Shown here piece by piece: positions 24,546 to 38,400 of a stretch of DNA of 64,000 nucleotides. The notes under the pieces were generated by a model. It ran no database searches, was not told where the DNA came from, and worked only from the letters and a program-made list of their open reading frames with translations. This stretch comes from Sisyra terminalis (taxonomy: Eukaryota > Arthropoda > Insecta > Neuroptera > Sisyridae). How positions within the stretch are numbered: position 1 is the stretch's first letter; every line of letters starts with the position of its first letter. Location: assembly GCA_958496175.1 (NCBI GenBank), contig OY292277.1, positions 22,772,282-22,836,281 on the forward strand, written 5' to 3'. The translations under genes were made by a program, and so were the position numbers.

Positions 24546-25112
24546 ATAATTAGCTTGGAACAATCATTTTTCAAATTCGACCAAAACAAGGATTAGAGAT
24601 GAAGAAAATTTGTAATCATTAACATATAATTGTTCTGTGATTAATTGTTACCATTGGTTCATCGTGTTGAACCTATTGTCGGAAAACACGAGGAAAAGTA
24701 AACTTATTACACCACGTTGAAAACTGATTAAAATATGTTGGATGTTTTGTCAGATTTCCCGACTTCTTCCAGTGCTTTAATATAAGAATCTTAATTGACT
24801 TTTTTCGATTGTACTTAGTAGTTAACTTTATAATAGTCAAAGCACTGTACAACAAATGCAATTAATGATAAAATAAAGTTATAACTTTGGAAAAATCGTC
24901 TATAACTGTGATTCGTATGACTCAGTTGGAAAAATCGGAGGATATCGGCGAAAGCTTGTAAATAATATCTATAAGTAAAAATTTTTCTAACTATATGTAG
25001 CAAAAGTTTTGAGCAAGTTTTCTTTGAAGATTTAATTTGCTTTAAAAGTGTTTGAGTTTTTAAAAGGAGTAATTCCATTTCATTAGTTTATTTATTGATG
25101 GTTCGTTTTGAT

Positions 25113-25680
25113 TGTTATGAAATGTATTAGAATTCTTTTGATTAAAAACACTAGAGAGAGTTAAAGTTTTTAATAAAATTTGGTGCTTACGAAAGCTTCT
25201 TTTTTGCATGTTTATCAAATCGAAGATTCCAACTCGTTTTCTTCTTTTTTTCATAAGTTCTTGCAATGTTTTTTCAGTGCGCTTTTCTTTTAATCAGAAC
25301 ATTGTGTATATATCAAGGCTAGATTTACGCGTTTTTGGAGCCCCTAAAAATTCCATTTCATCAGATATTTTTGTTTATTTTATGTTATGAAATGTATTAG
25401 AATCATTGTGGCTAAAAGCACTAGAGAAAGTTAAAATTTTCAATTACTGAAAATTTTCAACAAAATTAGGCGCTTACGAAAGCTTCTTTTTGGCATGTTT
25501 ATCAAATCGAAAATTCTAACTCGTTTTCTTCTTTTTTTCTTAAGTTCTTGCAGTGTTTTTTAGTTAGCTTTTCTTTAAGTCAGAATATTGTATATATACA
25601 ATATGTATATATACGTATATGTATATATTGTATATCACCATCAGAGCCGGATTTACACATTTGGAGGTTCTAGGATGAAC
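25113..25680. repeat. Diverged tandem duplication of about 270 bases
   Basis: Unit 1 (25113-25350) and unit 2 (25383-25680) share TGTTATGAAATGTATTAGAA at their starts, then a CACTAGAGA block, GCTTACGAAAGCTTCTTTTT, TGTTTATCAAATCGAA and a TCGTTTTCTTCTTTTTTTC tract, and finish in a hAT-like left end. The first copy of that end is degenerate (GGCTAGATTTACGCGTTTTTGG, about 25318-25339) and the second is the intact end at 25642. Unit 2 also carries a TA-rich microsatellite near 25590-25632. Confidence 0.75.
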
Positions 25681-27058
25681 GTTTTTTTGGGGCTTCTAAG
25701 AACTATCAAAAAATATTAATACAATTTTCAAATAAAAACTTTTTAAAGAACCACCAAAAGTATATAATTTTAAACTTTCGTAAAGAAGCACTGTTAAAAT
25801 TAAAATGGGGTATTTATCAAAAGCTTTAGCTTTTTACAAGTTTATAAATGTTCATTTCGTTTATTTCATTATATTTTTTTATATGTGGGGTACTTTTAAA
25901 AAAAGAAAAATTAGTCTTTGAAAATTAATGACAAGCAAAGCAAAACTCTTCTATATTTTTCTTATGAAAAGTGGTCAATTATAACAGGTTAAATCCATTG
26001 TTTTCAACTTAACGATGTTACTAGATATTAAACATAAGTAATTCATCATATTCTGATTCATTGTTAGCTTTCATCAATTTTGATAAGCTTTTATCTTGAT
26101 ATGCTTTTATTTTTGATATGCTTTTATTAACTCTGCTGTCAAAATTTGAATTTACTTTCCTTTCAGACAAACGCCTTAAAATTTTTTGCGGACTTAAATG
26201 ATTTCGCCTTAAACGGTTGAAATAAAGTACAGGTAGCCCTCCTACAACACGATATTTAATGATCTATAAATTTCTCCTAAAACACGAACTTCTGTAACAC
26301 AGTTTCGCTCTTACTTGATAAGAGAATTACAAAAACCATTGTAAAACACTAGAAATTGATAAATCAATTGGAGACAAAGGTTTTATGGATATGGTTATTG
26401 AGGACGTTCAAGATTTATTAATGAATGAAGATATTGGTGAAGCGGATTTGGCATTCGAAGTTGTAGATCAATTGATTCTGAGGACACTAGCGCGGATGAA
26501 GATTGAACAGTTAGTAATTTAAAACTAAAAAAAAATACAAGAAGTGTTTTTTTTAATGCAGGGCTTTCCGTTGAAAAAAGTCGAAAATTTAAAAGGAAAC
26601 CGTAAAACTGTCTAGGTTAATATTGAAAAATTTACAATGACCTGAACAAGAACTAGCAACCAAAACCAAAAAAAAAAACATAAAATTACGGATACCTTGA
26701 AGAAGAGAGCATATCCAAGAACTTTAAGTGAATAAAAAAGTTCCGAAAGTAGAGATGATACTTTTCCACCGAAAAAACGTTCTCAGATGATTATTTAATC
26801 AGTTTTCGGAATGTAACCCCCTTTTTTGTACTATCTCTAGATTTCATATAACATGGTTTCACACAACATGGGGTATTTCCTAGAAACCTATAAAACGGGA
26901 AGGAAAATAGGAAGAATACTTGTTCTACTGAAAAACGGTTCTTTATATTTATATTATAAATTTATAATATAAATTGCTGAATTCGAAAGTTTTGGAATTC
27001 TAAAATCCTGAGGCCTCTAAGACGTGGTCTAGCCGACTTATAGTTAAATCCGGGACTG
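25642..27058. mobile_element. hAT-like non-autonomous element
   Basis: The left end CAGAGCCGGATTTA and the reverse complement of the right end, CAGTCCCGGATTTA, match at 12 of 14 positions. The flanks ATCACCAT (25634-25641) and ATCACAAC (27059-27066) match at 6 of 8, fitting an old 8-base hAT target duplication. The ends belong to the same group as the MITE in WDR1 intron 3. No hAT transposase is recognisable; the interior includes a pogo/Tigger-like remnant. Confidence 0.55.
26230..26520 (+). mobile_element. Degenerate pogo/Tigger-like transposon fragment
   Basis: Starts at 26230 with CAGGTAGCCCTCCTACAACA, which looks like a Tigger-type terminal repeat. The open segment at about 26370-26505 translates to an acidic stretch with EDVQDLLMNEDIGEADLA, resembling the acidic C-terminal tails of Tigger/pogo transposases, with frame changes near its end. 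The right terminus was not found. It is nested in the larger hAT-like element. Confidence 0.4.
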
Positions 27059-29440
27059 ATCACAACTGTTGGTTATTATTTCTTCATTGATTATTCTTAA
27101 TTCTTTTAAGTTTGTAATGAAGCCATTTATTTTGTAAATGTCTTAAGTACATTTTAAGAGCAATATATACGATAATTTTTATATTTGTAGTTATCCTTGA
27201 TTATTTTTTTATTGTTTAATGTTTGAAACATGTTAGTGTTTGAATTATTAAACTTTCATAAACTACTGTTTTAATTTTATTTTAGTTACAACTGTAATAA
27301 CTTCTTTGGTATGAAAAATAGATTCTCATAATTAAAAAAACAAATAGCATATGAACAATTATTAAAATGATTTAGACTTCTCTCAAAATATACGGCTCAA
27401 TTCATTTCGTTAATTTGGCTTTCTTTTTTCCTTGGTGTTCTCCTTGACTACCCACTATTAAGGTCCAGAAATTGGTCGTGGCATTTAAAAAAATAATAAT
27501 GTGATACAGAAATAGATGCCTAATGTAAAAAAAATAATTGTAACAAAGTTTTAACAAACTTTTATATTGAAATTCATGTATCTTTGGTTTACGTTTTACA
27601 TTATTAGAAATTTAATGGTTTTGATGCAATTTTTGAAGCATATATTGAATTCTGTGAATAGAAATGGTTAAGACTACATAAATTTTTTTATTTAAAAAAG
27701 AATGAGATTTTGCTCCTTGGTTCTTTTCATTATTTTCCAATCTATGAATATAAAAATGATATTTTTGAATGGAACAGTGAATTAATCTAGAATAAAAATT
27801 TGTAATGTAATAATATTAATTACGTACCTGTATTTTATGACAATTGGTTTTTTGGGGAGGTAAGGATTTTCTAAAGGAATAAAACTACACAAAATACATG
27901 ACTAAAAATAATTTATTTGAAACACCTTATGATATGATATTTTTGTAACAATTTATTAAGAAAATGAATTGTCTTGACAAATACTTTTATTCAAATTCTT
28001 AAACTTAAATAAAAAAAGTTTCAAGCCATCCGCACATTGACCGCTTTTGATGTAGGGGAATCTACTCTTTAATTACTTTTTGAAAAGTTTAATTTTTTTC
28101 TCCTCTAAATCGTATTATTAATAACTTATGTTATATTTTTAAGTCTCATTTTGCTAATTTTCCAAAAGGTTTGCTTTTTAATATGTTTACTGCTTACTTT
28201 TGCTTTTAAAAGCACAAAACTTTAGAAGATAATAAAAAGTTATTTTTTGGCGTAATCCACAAGGTTGATATGCAACCCTAGTTATACGAAATCGTGTCTT
28301 CTTTTTGTGGTTTGGGTTAATTAATTATTTTCAATCATTGCTATTGAAGCCAATTTTTGTATCTAATGTATTTTTCTTGTGAACCCTTAGGGTTTACAAT
28401 ACAAAACTTAACTAAACTTGTTAGAAATTCCCATATAACATACAATTTCTGTATGACAATTTTGTTATGAATTTTACTCAGGTCTATTTCAGCAAAACGA
28501 TTTTTTTTGAAAATTACCTTTAAAGCATTTATTTTCCTAATCGATAAAATCTCTCGTATTGTCAGCATAAAATGCAAAACTCCTGCAAAAAAACGAATAA
28601 AAAATATAAACTTTATGGCTCATTGTCGTGGTTTCTGAGACAATTTATTTTTAATTGAACCATGGAAATGATAAAAGCTATGACTTCAAAGTCTGATAAA
28701 AAACAATTAGTTTGTTTTATGTTTAGTGTACATTAAAACAAGTTTTATTTAAAAATAACATTATGAATAATTTAATTGTTAAAAATTTATTACAGTATGC
28801 ATTTTTGCAACTAAACTTTACAATAATATATTATACGATATCCTATAGTATGGAATAAATTAATCGCGTTATATGGGAATTTGTTGTACTTGTATGCTGA
28901 CACGGTATACTAAAAGCTGGTTGTTAAGTTTGATATCAAATTAAGCTTTTTTAAACTAGATTTAGTTGTAGTAAAAATATTTTTTAATTAAATATTTCGC
29001 TAGATTTTAGCATATAAGACGCTAAATTTAATTAGTGAAATTTCAATGTGCGGAAGGTATACAGAGCCTTAAGGCCTTCACAGAGTCTCACATATACTTG
29101 CAGGGGGCTTTATGTGAAGTTTTTTGGTGACCACATTTTCAATTTATTTACAAATCACAGATTCTTACATTAACATATTTGACTAGTTATAAAAATTAAC
29201 AATAAAATATTAGCTGAAACATTACAATAAAATGTTCGTATTTTTGATACTAGATGTGACCATTTTGCAATATTTTAAAATTTTAAAAATACAACATTTA
29301 ATATACAATATTTATTTGGATATATTTTCCTAATAGTTTTTGGATCAAAAAATATTTGTTCGTTTAAAATGATAGAGAACTAATCAAATAATTATGTTAC
29401 AACAAAGGTAAAAATGGATAAAAAATTACTTGTGATGACG

Positions 29441-32400
29441 TCACATAATACAACAACTTTTCGCTCGGCCTTTAAGCTCAGCTTTGAAATCATGCTTATT
29501 TTTAGTTTTGGTTGTGAGCGCGCGATGGCGCAACGCGTGCTTGTTGAGTTTTCCGAGAGCGGCAAGTGCTGCCACCTCGAGTCCATCCCTAACTCCTTTG
29601 CTCGAAGTTTTCGCAGATGTTTCCACATATGTAGCAGCACCAATTTGTCTGGACACGGCTATCGCCTGTTCTGACGTCACGGGAATCAAACGATTGCAAG
29701 CTAACGATGAAATCGTTTCGATGTCGTGCCGTAAATCCACCTGGCACCCGCACAAAATTATTGGCGCTGTATCGCAGTGTGATCGAATTTCTGGATACCA
29801 CTAAAAATAAATTTTTCACTTATAGAAGATAAAAAATATCTCTCTTTCCGGATTGAGGGATTTACCTTATTTATTACGTTTTCTAGTGATTGAGGACTAT
29901 CCACTTGGAAACATAACAGAAAAACGCTCGTGTCTTGATAAGCTAAGGGTCGTACTGTGTCATAAGCTGCGGCTCCTATATATAAAAAAAGAAAGATAAA
30001 TCCAGGAAAGTTCCATTTTTACCTTCTTACTAACCAGAAGTATCCCATATGGAATAACGAATTTGATAATCCCCGACATTATACGTAGTTGTATACTTAT
30101 CAAAACTGGTCGGTGTATAAACCTGAAATGAAATGAAACATACATTTTTATTCGGTAAGCAGAAGAAATGCTTGTTAGTACTAATTAATTTAGATTTAAA
30201 TGAAACGCAAAGAACGAAAGATATCTACGAAGCGAGCACTCAAACGAAAATTAATTAGAAACAAGTTCGAAAATAATTTCGCATCGCTTCAAATTAAATG
30301 GAAACTTATTGAAACGCACTCACGCCAAGTTTATTCTTCTGTTTATAATAAATGGTCTGAATTCGACTAAATAACATTAACTGAAGCTAATTAATAACAT
30401 AAATTATTATTACAAAACAACGTTCGCTTTGTTTCTGACTTGAAACTTGTTCAGACTTTTATTGTTGTCGAATGGAAATATCTTCAAATGAAATTCTGCC
30501 GTTTCATCTTTGAATAAAAATTTCACATCTTGATCGACAATATTTCCTTAAAAATACAGACTGATTCAAATTTGAAAGGTCATTTTTTGAGCTGTTGCAT
30601 CATTAGGTGAGGAACCAAACTTTTAACCAGGGGGATGCAAGTTGTGATCTATTTCATATATCTTTGAAAAGTTGGTTCTAAATAAACGCTCTTGCATTCA
30701 TAGAGTTAAAAAACATCTTTTTGCGTTGGCGACGGCTTTTTTTTCATACAATTGAGCCGTTTATTTTGAAAGTGACCTAACTCCATTTTAAGAATAGTTC
30801 ATATAGCTACTATTTTTACAACAATAAATACATAAATTTCACAATCAAAGAAGTTAGTACTAGTGGGTGGAAAAGAAGTATTATATATTACCAATACTAT
30901 TATGAATATTTAAGTCACAAAGTTGAAAATAGGAACCAGAAGACTGACAAATTTAATAAAAAAAAAAAACGTGTTTGAACTTTTTATACGCCATTTTAAA
31001 ATCTGAAAAAATATCAATATGATATGTACAAGGAAATAAAGAGTGCATCAAAAGGAGAGGTATCGATTCATCAAACAATTCATAATATATTACACATCGT
31101 ACAGAGGTGAAAAGACAATGGTTCACCCAAACTATAGAAAAGAAGAAATAAAAATAATAACTAGAATAAAATCGGGACAAAGTAGCACATTAAAACAGCT
31201 TTATTGTATTAAAGCAGAAAGGTGAACCACTTTAACCATGTGTTAAAATGCCAAATGGTAAAAAAACATCCAGTTTAAAGAAATTTTAAAGGAAATAGGA
31301 ACATTTCCAGAAAGCATCCAGTTCTTGACTAATAGCCACCAAAGAAGCAAATTGGCCAAAAGAACAATACAATTTTGAGGTATACAACAGTAGGAAATGA
31401 AAATGTACTTAGAAATATCTATGTATGGCTAAAAACTCATGAATAAATGAGATTTTATAAATGTTTGTATGCATATGAGTTTTATTATGTCCAATGTTCA
31501 TGCTCATAAAGAAATGAATCTAAATATGTAAAATAAAATGTACATTTAAAGAAACGCACTAAATTGGCTATAATCAAGTATAAATGCACGTACTTTTATT
31601 GATATCCATATTAATAATTAAAAATGCAACAATAATTTCGATATCAATGAATCAATTTTAGGTGGTACTAAGTTCACCGGATCCTCTAGTAATAAATAAA
31701 ATAAAATAGTGAAGTTTCTTCCTCCATTCTAAAATTAAAAATTTATGTAGTGGAAATTTATCAAATGTAAATGTAGGTACTCAATAGAATCAAGTGGTTG
31801 TAAATTGAAGAGACCCATTTTAGACTACACATTTGTAGGAAAGCTCATATCCCTTTTACGTCGGTGAAAAGCTGGTAATGTTGCATTTTCTAGTTTGTTT
31901 TTAATTTAATTCCCGAATAACATGAAAATTTAGTCACAAAAGAGAAAACGATACCATATTGGAGTTGATTTAACCAAAAAATCATGAATAAAATAAAAAG
32001 TCAAGTCGAAAATGGAATATGAATATGAAAGGGACATGAGCCAAAAATCTTGATTTGCCCTCAGTTTACTACCGAATTTATAATCATTCTGTATTTAACA
32101 TCAAATTTAGAAAAAAAAGAGCTTAATTTTTCGAGAGACTCTTCCCGAAAATTTAAGTATTCACACGGAAATTCAAGTCGAGTGTGGAAATGAAATACGA
32201 ACGTGATATCTTCATGGTTCAGTTAAATGAATGATGCTTGGATGATGGAGTTCTCAACATCATCTTATCTTATTTCACCTGAAATTCCAAATGTTCTAGC
32301 TTAATTCATCCTAAATATATATACAAATTGTGGTGTTATATTACTTATCTGTTTCGTTTGAAACCGTCGGAATTTTCTCACTGATACTTACTTCTAGTCT

Positions 32401-35400
32401 GAGATTTCGGTTTAAAGACGATAATAAAATTGAGTTTATGACCTTTTGGACATGATTTAATTGGTCAGAATTGTTCTTCTATGGGTTTTATGACTTGAAA
32501 TTTTTGAGTTTGAATTGAGGAAAATATTAAAACGATGAGTGCTATTTTCAGTTGATAAGCTCTGCGAATGAGATATTTAAATATCAGTTTTATGTTTTAA
32601 TTATCATTTCTTAATTATACTCTATATACTCTATATAGTCTTATATTTTTTATTTTATTATGAATTTTATTGTTGGTGCATGATCTTTTTTCTAACATAA
32701 GGAACAATATTAACGATATTTTTTTATTAATAATAAAATTTATAAGATTATATACAGTGGCGTAGCGAACGATTTTGTCGCCCGGGGCCGACCAAAAATT
32801 CACTGCTCCCTATTGTCTTCATTAGTCAAGAAAATTGGTAAAGTCAAAAACCTTTAAATTCTTTAATTATTTAAAAATGCTCTCTTCTTGTTTTTCTCAA
32901 AGCAAAATCTTTTGTGCAATTATCAATATCAATATGCCGCCCCATTTTCATGTGCCGCCCGGAGCCATGGCACATCGGTATCCACCTCGCTACGCTTCTG
33001 AATATATATTTGGATACCTAAGTTTTGCGTCGTTTTACCACTTTTGTTTAAAGGGAGATTCTGTTTATTATAATAAATTTATCATAAAGTATAATCTATT
33101 TTTACTGAGGAACTTAATACTAAGGTTAATACTGATTTAGTTGTATATTCTAACCAATTCAGTAACTTATAAAGCAGTTGATGATTTTTTTGATTAAATT
33201 ATACTAACTATTAACGGAAAATAGGGAAAAGATTAACTGAGTGAAAAGTAAAGTTTTAGTATGCGCTTCTTTTAATGTTTATTCGGTTTATTCTTAATGA
33301 TATATTTCCTAAAGTCCAAAAGAAATACTGTTTTTCTTAAGACGTTGCCGTCGAATATTAATGGATACAAAGCAAGACAATAAGAATCATACTTTTGTAT
33401 TTATGAACATTGTACATTTGGCTTTGATCTTTACTTCCTTTATTTTAGTTAAAATGTACTTCGATTATAAAACACTGTAGTGAATGCAGAAAATATACCG
33501 ATAGATTGTTCAGTATATTATTATTTAAAAATAAATCAGTCCTTTTCTTTGAAAATGATGTGAGTTCATTTTTTTTGAAGATAGGTTTAGCATTTTTATT
33601 ACAACTGCATCACAACTATATTAAATTTTCAATACAACTATTGAATATTAAAATTTAATGTTCGTTTGTTCAAAATCGCAAATCCCTTAAAGCTTTTTAC
33701 CAATTTTGTTTTGAAATTTTTTCATAACGTTGCATTCATATTCGCATATATTTTTATTAAATCAGAAGGCTTAATAGAGTCTCACTTGAAAAGGTACAGC
33801 GAAAGAGGTCCTGTGCTAAAGGAGGTAATTTAATGTTTTATGAGCATGTTTTTATTAAAATTTCATTAATCTATTTACAGTTATTAGAGTATAGCTGGTA
33901 GGATAACGTCTGTCGGATTCAACTGGTTAATTATAAAAAATTTTATTGACAACATATTAAATATTTTGTTGAATTTTTGAAAGCTCTTTAAGAAATAAAA
34001 TATTTCTAGCAAATTGTGTTCTTTATAATCTTTAATTAGCTTTAATTAAAAATATTACGTGTATGAAAGAAAACATTATTTAAAACTTCTATTTAAAAAT
34101 AAATAATTCTCACATTTCAATAAATTTAATATTCAAAGAGTAAATATTAGAACATTTTTTATTAGATTTTTTTCAGAAATAAAAAAAAATGTTTTGATTT
34201 TTCAGGAACTGAATTAAAAAAAATATTCATAATTGAAAATATTTGATTTCAACAAAAAATATTATTAGTTTCGCAGCCCTCAATTCATTTAATTGGAAAT
34301 AATATCATTCAAAGTCCTAACAATTAAGTTTTATTGGAAAATGTTTCCAATTTTGTGTTATATAATATTTTATATTCAACATTATTTCATTTTAACGCGT
34401 TCAAATAAATATAGTTGAAATATTTTATATATTTTAATAATTCACAAAAATATATAAATTTATTGTATTTTATCATAAATGTTGATCAGAAATATTTTCA
34501 TGCAATGTATATGGAGTAGAATAAGTAATGTAGGATAACAACATAATTTCTTATCCTTGTTATGTAATAATATAAAAAATTCTTTTTTTAATTTTAATTT
34601 GATATAAGTATAAAACTCAATGATTTTTAATATTAAAAAAAATATTTATTAATTTTCGAAAATATATTAAATTTAAGGAGAAACTTTCTATTCTATCAAT
34701 TAAAATAATTAGAGGACAAGATATTATTGCCTTTTAAACATAAAAAAAATGAAATAAGTTTTAATTTTAAATCTATGATACAATCACCCACATCATCATT
34801 CTTTTGATATATAGTGTTAAATTCTTAAGTTAAATTTTTAAATTTTATAGTGTTAAATTTTTAAAAATCAAATTAGTAAAAATCAATTGATTGCTAAGCA
34901 AAATATTTAAAAATTAAATACTGAACAATATTCAAGGTTTCATTTTTTTACCACTACAAAAATGTAGTGATTGACATTGATTAATATTTTATTTATATCT
35001 GAGTCACAATAAATAAATTAATGAATAATAATATATGTCCTATGACTCAATTTCTTCTTTATTACGACGCATTTCAACAGTTTTAAGCTGTCATCATCAG
35101 GTAATCTAAAAGGTAATTAAAAGATTACCTGATGATGACAGCTTAAAACTGTTGAAATGCGTCGTGATAAAGAAGAAATTAAGTCATAGGACATATATTA
35201 TTATTCATTATTGTAGTGATTGAAGTAGAAATTCAATGGGACAACCTTGGACTATTGTGGTGAGTAAGAAAATATCACCCACCCTTAATTTATTCTTTTT
35301 TTTAGGGTATTTCTTGAGCAGATAAGTCTTGCATTATCGTATCACTGAATGAAGTTTTCTTTTACTGACAATTTTTGGGAAACTTTTAGGCACTTGGTTA

Positions 35401-38400
35401 GTCGACCAATATTGATTAAGAATATTTGATAACTCTTTGTCTTACATGGATTTGGTAGGTACCATTTCTTCTCTTAAAATCTTATTGTTTAAAGTTTTTA
35501 TCATTGGTGGTTGGTGGTGGGAGTTGGAGAACTCAAAATTATTGAATTTGAACATAAAAAAACTCATCCGGCAATAATAGACAACTAAGCATTTGAATAC
35601 ATATTGAAAATGTTTTTGGTAGCGACTTTGCATTTCTACTCTGTACAACTCGAAGAACATACAATATCGAATTTGTATTTCTTCGGGTATTTGTCTGACA
35701 ATTTCGATATAAACGTTAGAATAAGAAATAATTTTGAATCTTTTACAAGTTTACAAGTAAATTAATTATAAAATGTGTTTAGTACCGCTTTAAGATTACA
35801 TGTCTATAGGATCAGAAACGATCCGGTCTTAATAAATTAATTGTAAATTGTAATTATACATACAAAGGTATAATTCCTATTAAAGTTGCAATAAAGGTAA
35901 ATACTTACTGCATTTACATAGTATTACAGATACAAATCATAAATATTAATTATTTTTAAGTGTATATAATGAATTTTTAGATGTAAGACGTCATTTTAAA
36001 AAAAATATATTATTTTTAATTCAGATTTATTCGTAGTTTCTTTATTGCCTTCCTCGCTAACTTTAGAATTTTCAATAATGCAATAAATTGAGAAATAAAT
36101 CAATTATCCACTAATTATAGAGCAACCACCATAACCCTCAACATCTTGTTTGAAAAATTAATAGCTATAATAGCTATTTTTTCTCATTTTCCCAAAACTT
36201 CAAAATATGTATTTCTGTTAAACACCGAATTTTACATCCGTTCGTTGTTCTTTTTATACAAAAATAAAAAAAAGATTAATGAGATTAGAAAAAATGATAT
36301 AATATATACAGTACGACCCTGTTTAACGCGGGAGATACGTTCCAATAAGTTCCAGCGCTAAACGAAACAGCGTTAAGCGAGGCAGGTTCTGGACAGGTGA
36401 AAGCCACATAAAAGACGAAACTAAATTTTTTTATCAATATTGGCGCGGCAGTTTTGATCGAAATAAATACCATAACTTGATTATACATTTCAGAACTCTA
36501 ATTTGTTTAATATGTGTAATAATTTGGGGAATCTCAATATTTCCGCGCAATACTGACACAGCGTAAAGCGGGGTTTTACTGCATACAAAAATTCATTCTG
36601 TATATAAAATTCGAACAGTTGATATTTAAATAATTAGTTTAAGTAATGTATATAAATTCATCAACTGTTTTTTATAATTAGTAATGTAATAAAATACACG
36701 TGCATATGCAAATTCAAGTAATTAATTCAAAAGAATAAAATAAATTTAAAACATTTCCATCAATGCTTTTTATATTATTAAGTTCTTGATTTTTTTCAGA
36801 GAAACCAGTGAGTAATCAACTAGGGTGTATTATATTATACGTAGATACTAACAAGAATATACTTTTAAAGGCTGGGGATTGTACGGGAAAATTGCCTTTG
36901 GTGCATTGTTCGAATACCCTTCATAAATTTCTTCTAAAATTGAAAAATGAATTCCTCAAATTAATGCTATCTTTTTTGTAAGAATTTCATTAGCAATAAA
37001 TTGAAGTTCCTCGAAAAGTTTTCAAAATTGATTAATTTCAATTTATAAGACAAAAAATACATTGAAGAAACATTATTAATATCTATATAAATCAATCAAT
37101 TTGAATTAAATATAAGCCATGAATTATGGCAGTAAGAAAATTATTTAAGTATTTCGTGTTGAGTTTCCAATATGATACAAATTAATCATAAATGGTAATG
37201 TGTTGGTAAATATTTCCCTTAAATGATTTATGGAATAAACTTCGCACAACGTTTTTCCACAAAAGGTTTGAGAGAAACACCATATTCCAATAGTCATCGA
37301 TACTGACATGTTTGGAAATGATTACACAGAGAAAACGAGAGCCGCATTTTGGTTCCTTCAACAATGTTGAGTAATATTTCACTATGTTACAAGATGAATA
37401 ACACCTGTTATACCACTACAAGCCACACACATTGGGAAAATTCCTTGCCATTTTTCATAACATAAAAATATATAGTCACTTTTATTTTTATGGTTTCTTC
37501 GAACTTGGAGTCAAAAGTCGAATGCAATATTGTATTGTTAGAATAATAATAAATTGGTCATCTACATATATACGTAGATAAATCAAGAATCTGTTTGTAC
37601 TTTTATTTTAACTACATCCAATTTGTGGATGAGTTTATGTTTCCAGGTACTCTTTTGAAAAATGAATTATTTTTAAATTTTTGTTAATCAATCATGTCTT
37701 CTTATAACTACAGAACATCCAATTTCAATAAAGTTATGTTGTAAGGTCCAGCACATTGTACTGAGCTAATTAGGAGAAAAAAATTAAGGAAGACACCAAC
37801 TAGAGGTAGTACCTATTTAGGTAGTCATTAAAGCAGTCTTTAAAAACCTTATAAGGAAACCATAATTATTTTTCATTTCAATCAATAGTTGGTGAGGTAC
37901 ACACCTCAGTGAAGGTAGATGGTTCAATAAAAATTATTAGTATAAAAAAATAAGTAGTTCATTTGATATTATACATAAAACAATCGGATGAAGTGGTACT
38001 TTTTTACTCTGTACTCTGGAAGCATTGTTCTTTCATTGTAAAAAGTATATTACCGCTCAAATTTAATGCAATATACATAATCTACTAAATATAAACTATG
38101 ATGTCATAAAAATTTAAGTATTATGCAAAAAATATTTTGGATGTATTGTCCGCAAATATAAATTTTGATTGACAAGCAATCTTCATCAGTAGTCATCAAG
38201 AAACATTGAATCTTTCGACAGTTTGATTTTAACTGTAGAAGATTACCACCGCAGTTATTTATATTAAAATTTCATAAAGACTCACATCTTTCTTCGATCG
38301 GCTATACTGCGATGAGTGAAAAGCTCGGTATATACGTTGAGATCTTTGATCTTTTTGAATATCATACTATGGTATTTACTAAGATATCTAGTGCTGCTTG

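Larger units (their letters stand above)
22851..29440. other. Intergenic region upstream of the BTB gene, repeat-rich
   Basis: 6.6 kb without a recognisable coding exon. It holds a candidate non-coding first exon for the BTB gene near 24.4 kb, a roughly 270-base tandem duplication (25113-25680), a 1.4-kb hAT-like element (25642-27058) with pogo/Tigger-like debris inside, and otherwise featureless AT-rich DNA. The portion next to 29440 should contain the 3' UTR of the Rho GTPase gene. Confidence 0.5.
35020..35209. repeat. Long near-perfect inverted repeat
   Basis: Arms 35020-35107 and 35122-35209, each 88 bases, match at 86 positions; the spacer is 14 bases. The two differences, seen as C/T and A/C on comparing the arms, would leave G-U or A-C pairs in RNA. 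The low divergence compared with the host repeat shows that the insertion is much younger than its surroundings. Confidence 0.92.
34975..35211. mobile_element. Penelope-like insertion with inverted arms
   Basis: A 237-base insertion flanked by the 12-base direct repeat TGTAGTGATTGA (34963-34974 and 35212-35223). The related repeat at 60604-61272 has a single uninterrupted site, TGTCGTGATTGA (60708-60719), confirming an insertion. Its core is an 88-base inverted repeat with a 14-base spacer, and each arm carries a hammerhead-ribozyme motif of the minimal kind known from Penelope-like retroelements. Variable-length target duplications and inverted terminal pieces also fit that class. No reverse transcriptase remains. 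Confidence 0.65.
34866..35750. repeat. Dispersed repeat family, copy 1 (interrupted)
   Basis: Shares a long, diverged alignment with 60604-61272. Common blocks include GTAAAAATCAATTGATT, GTTTAAAGTTTTTATCATT, ATATTGAAAATGTTTTTGGT and a shared CTTCG...TTTGTCT...TTAGAATAA tail. The alignment is broken only by the 237-base insertion at 34975-35211. No terminal repeats or coding capacity were recognised, so the class is unknown. Confidence 0.7.

Noticed and set aside
29414..29804. Plus-strand open frames over the last Rho GTPase exon
   Set aside because: Mirror-strand shadows of the Rnd-like coding exon, which has clear family motifs.
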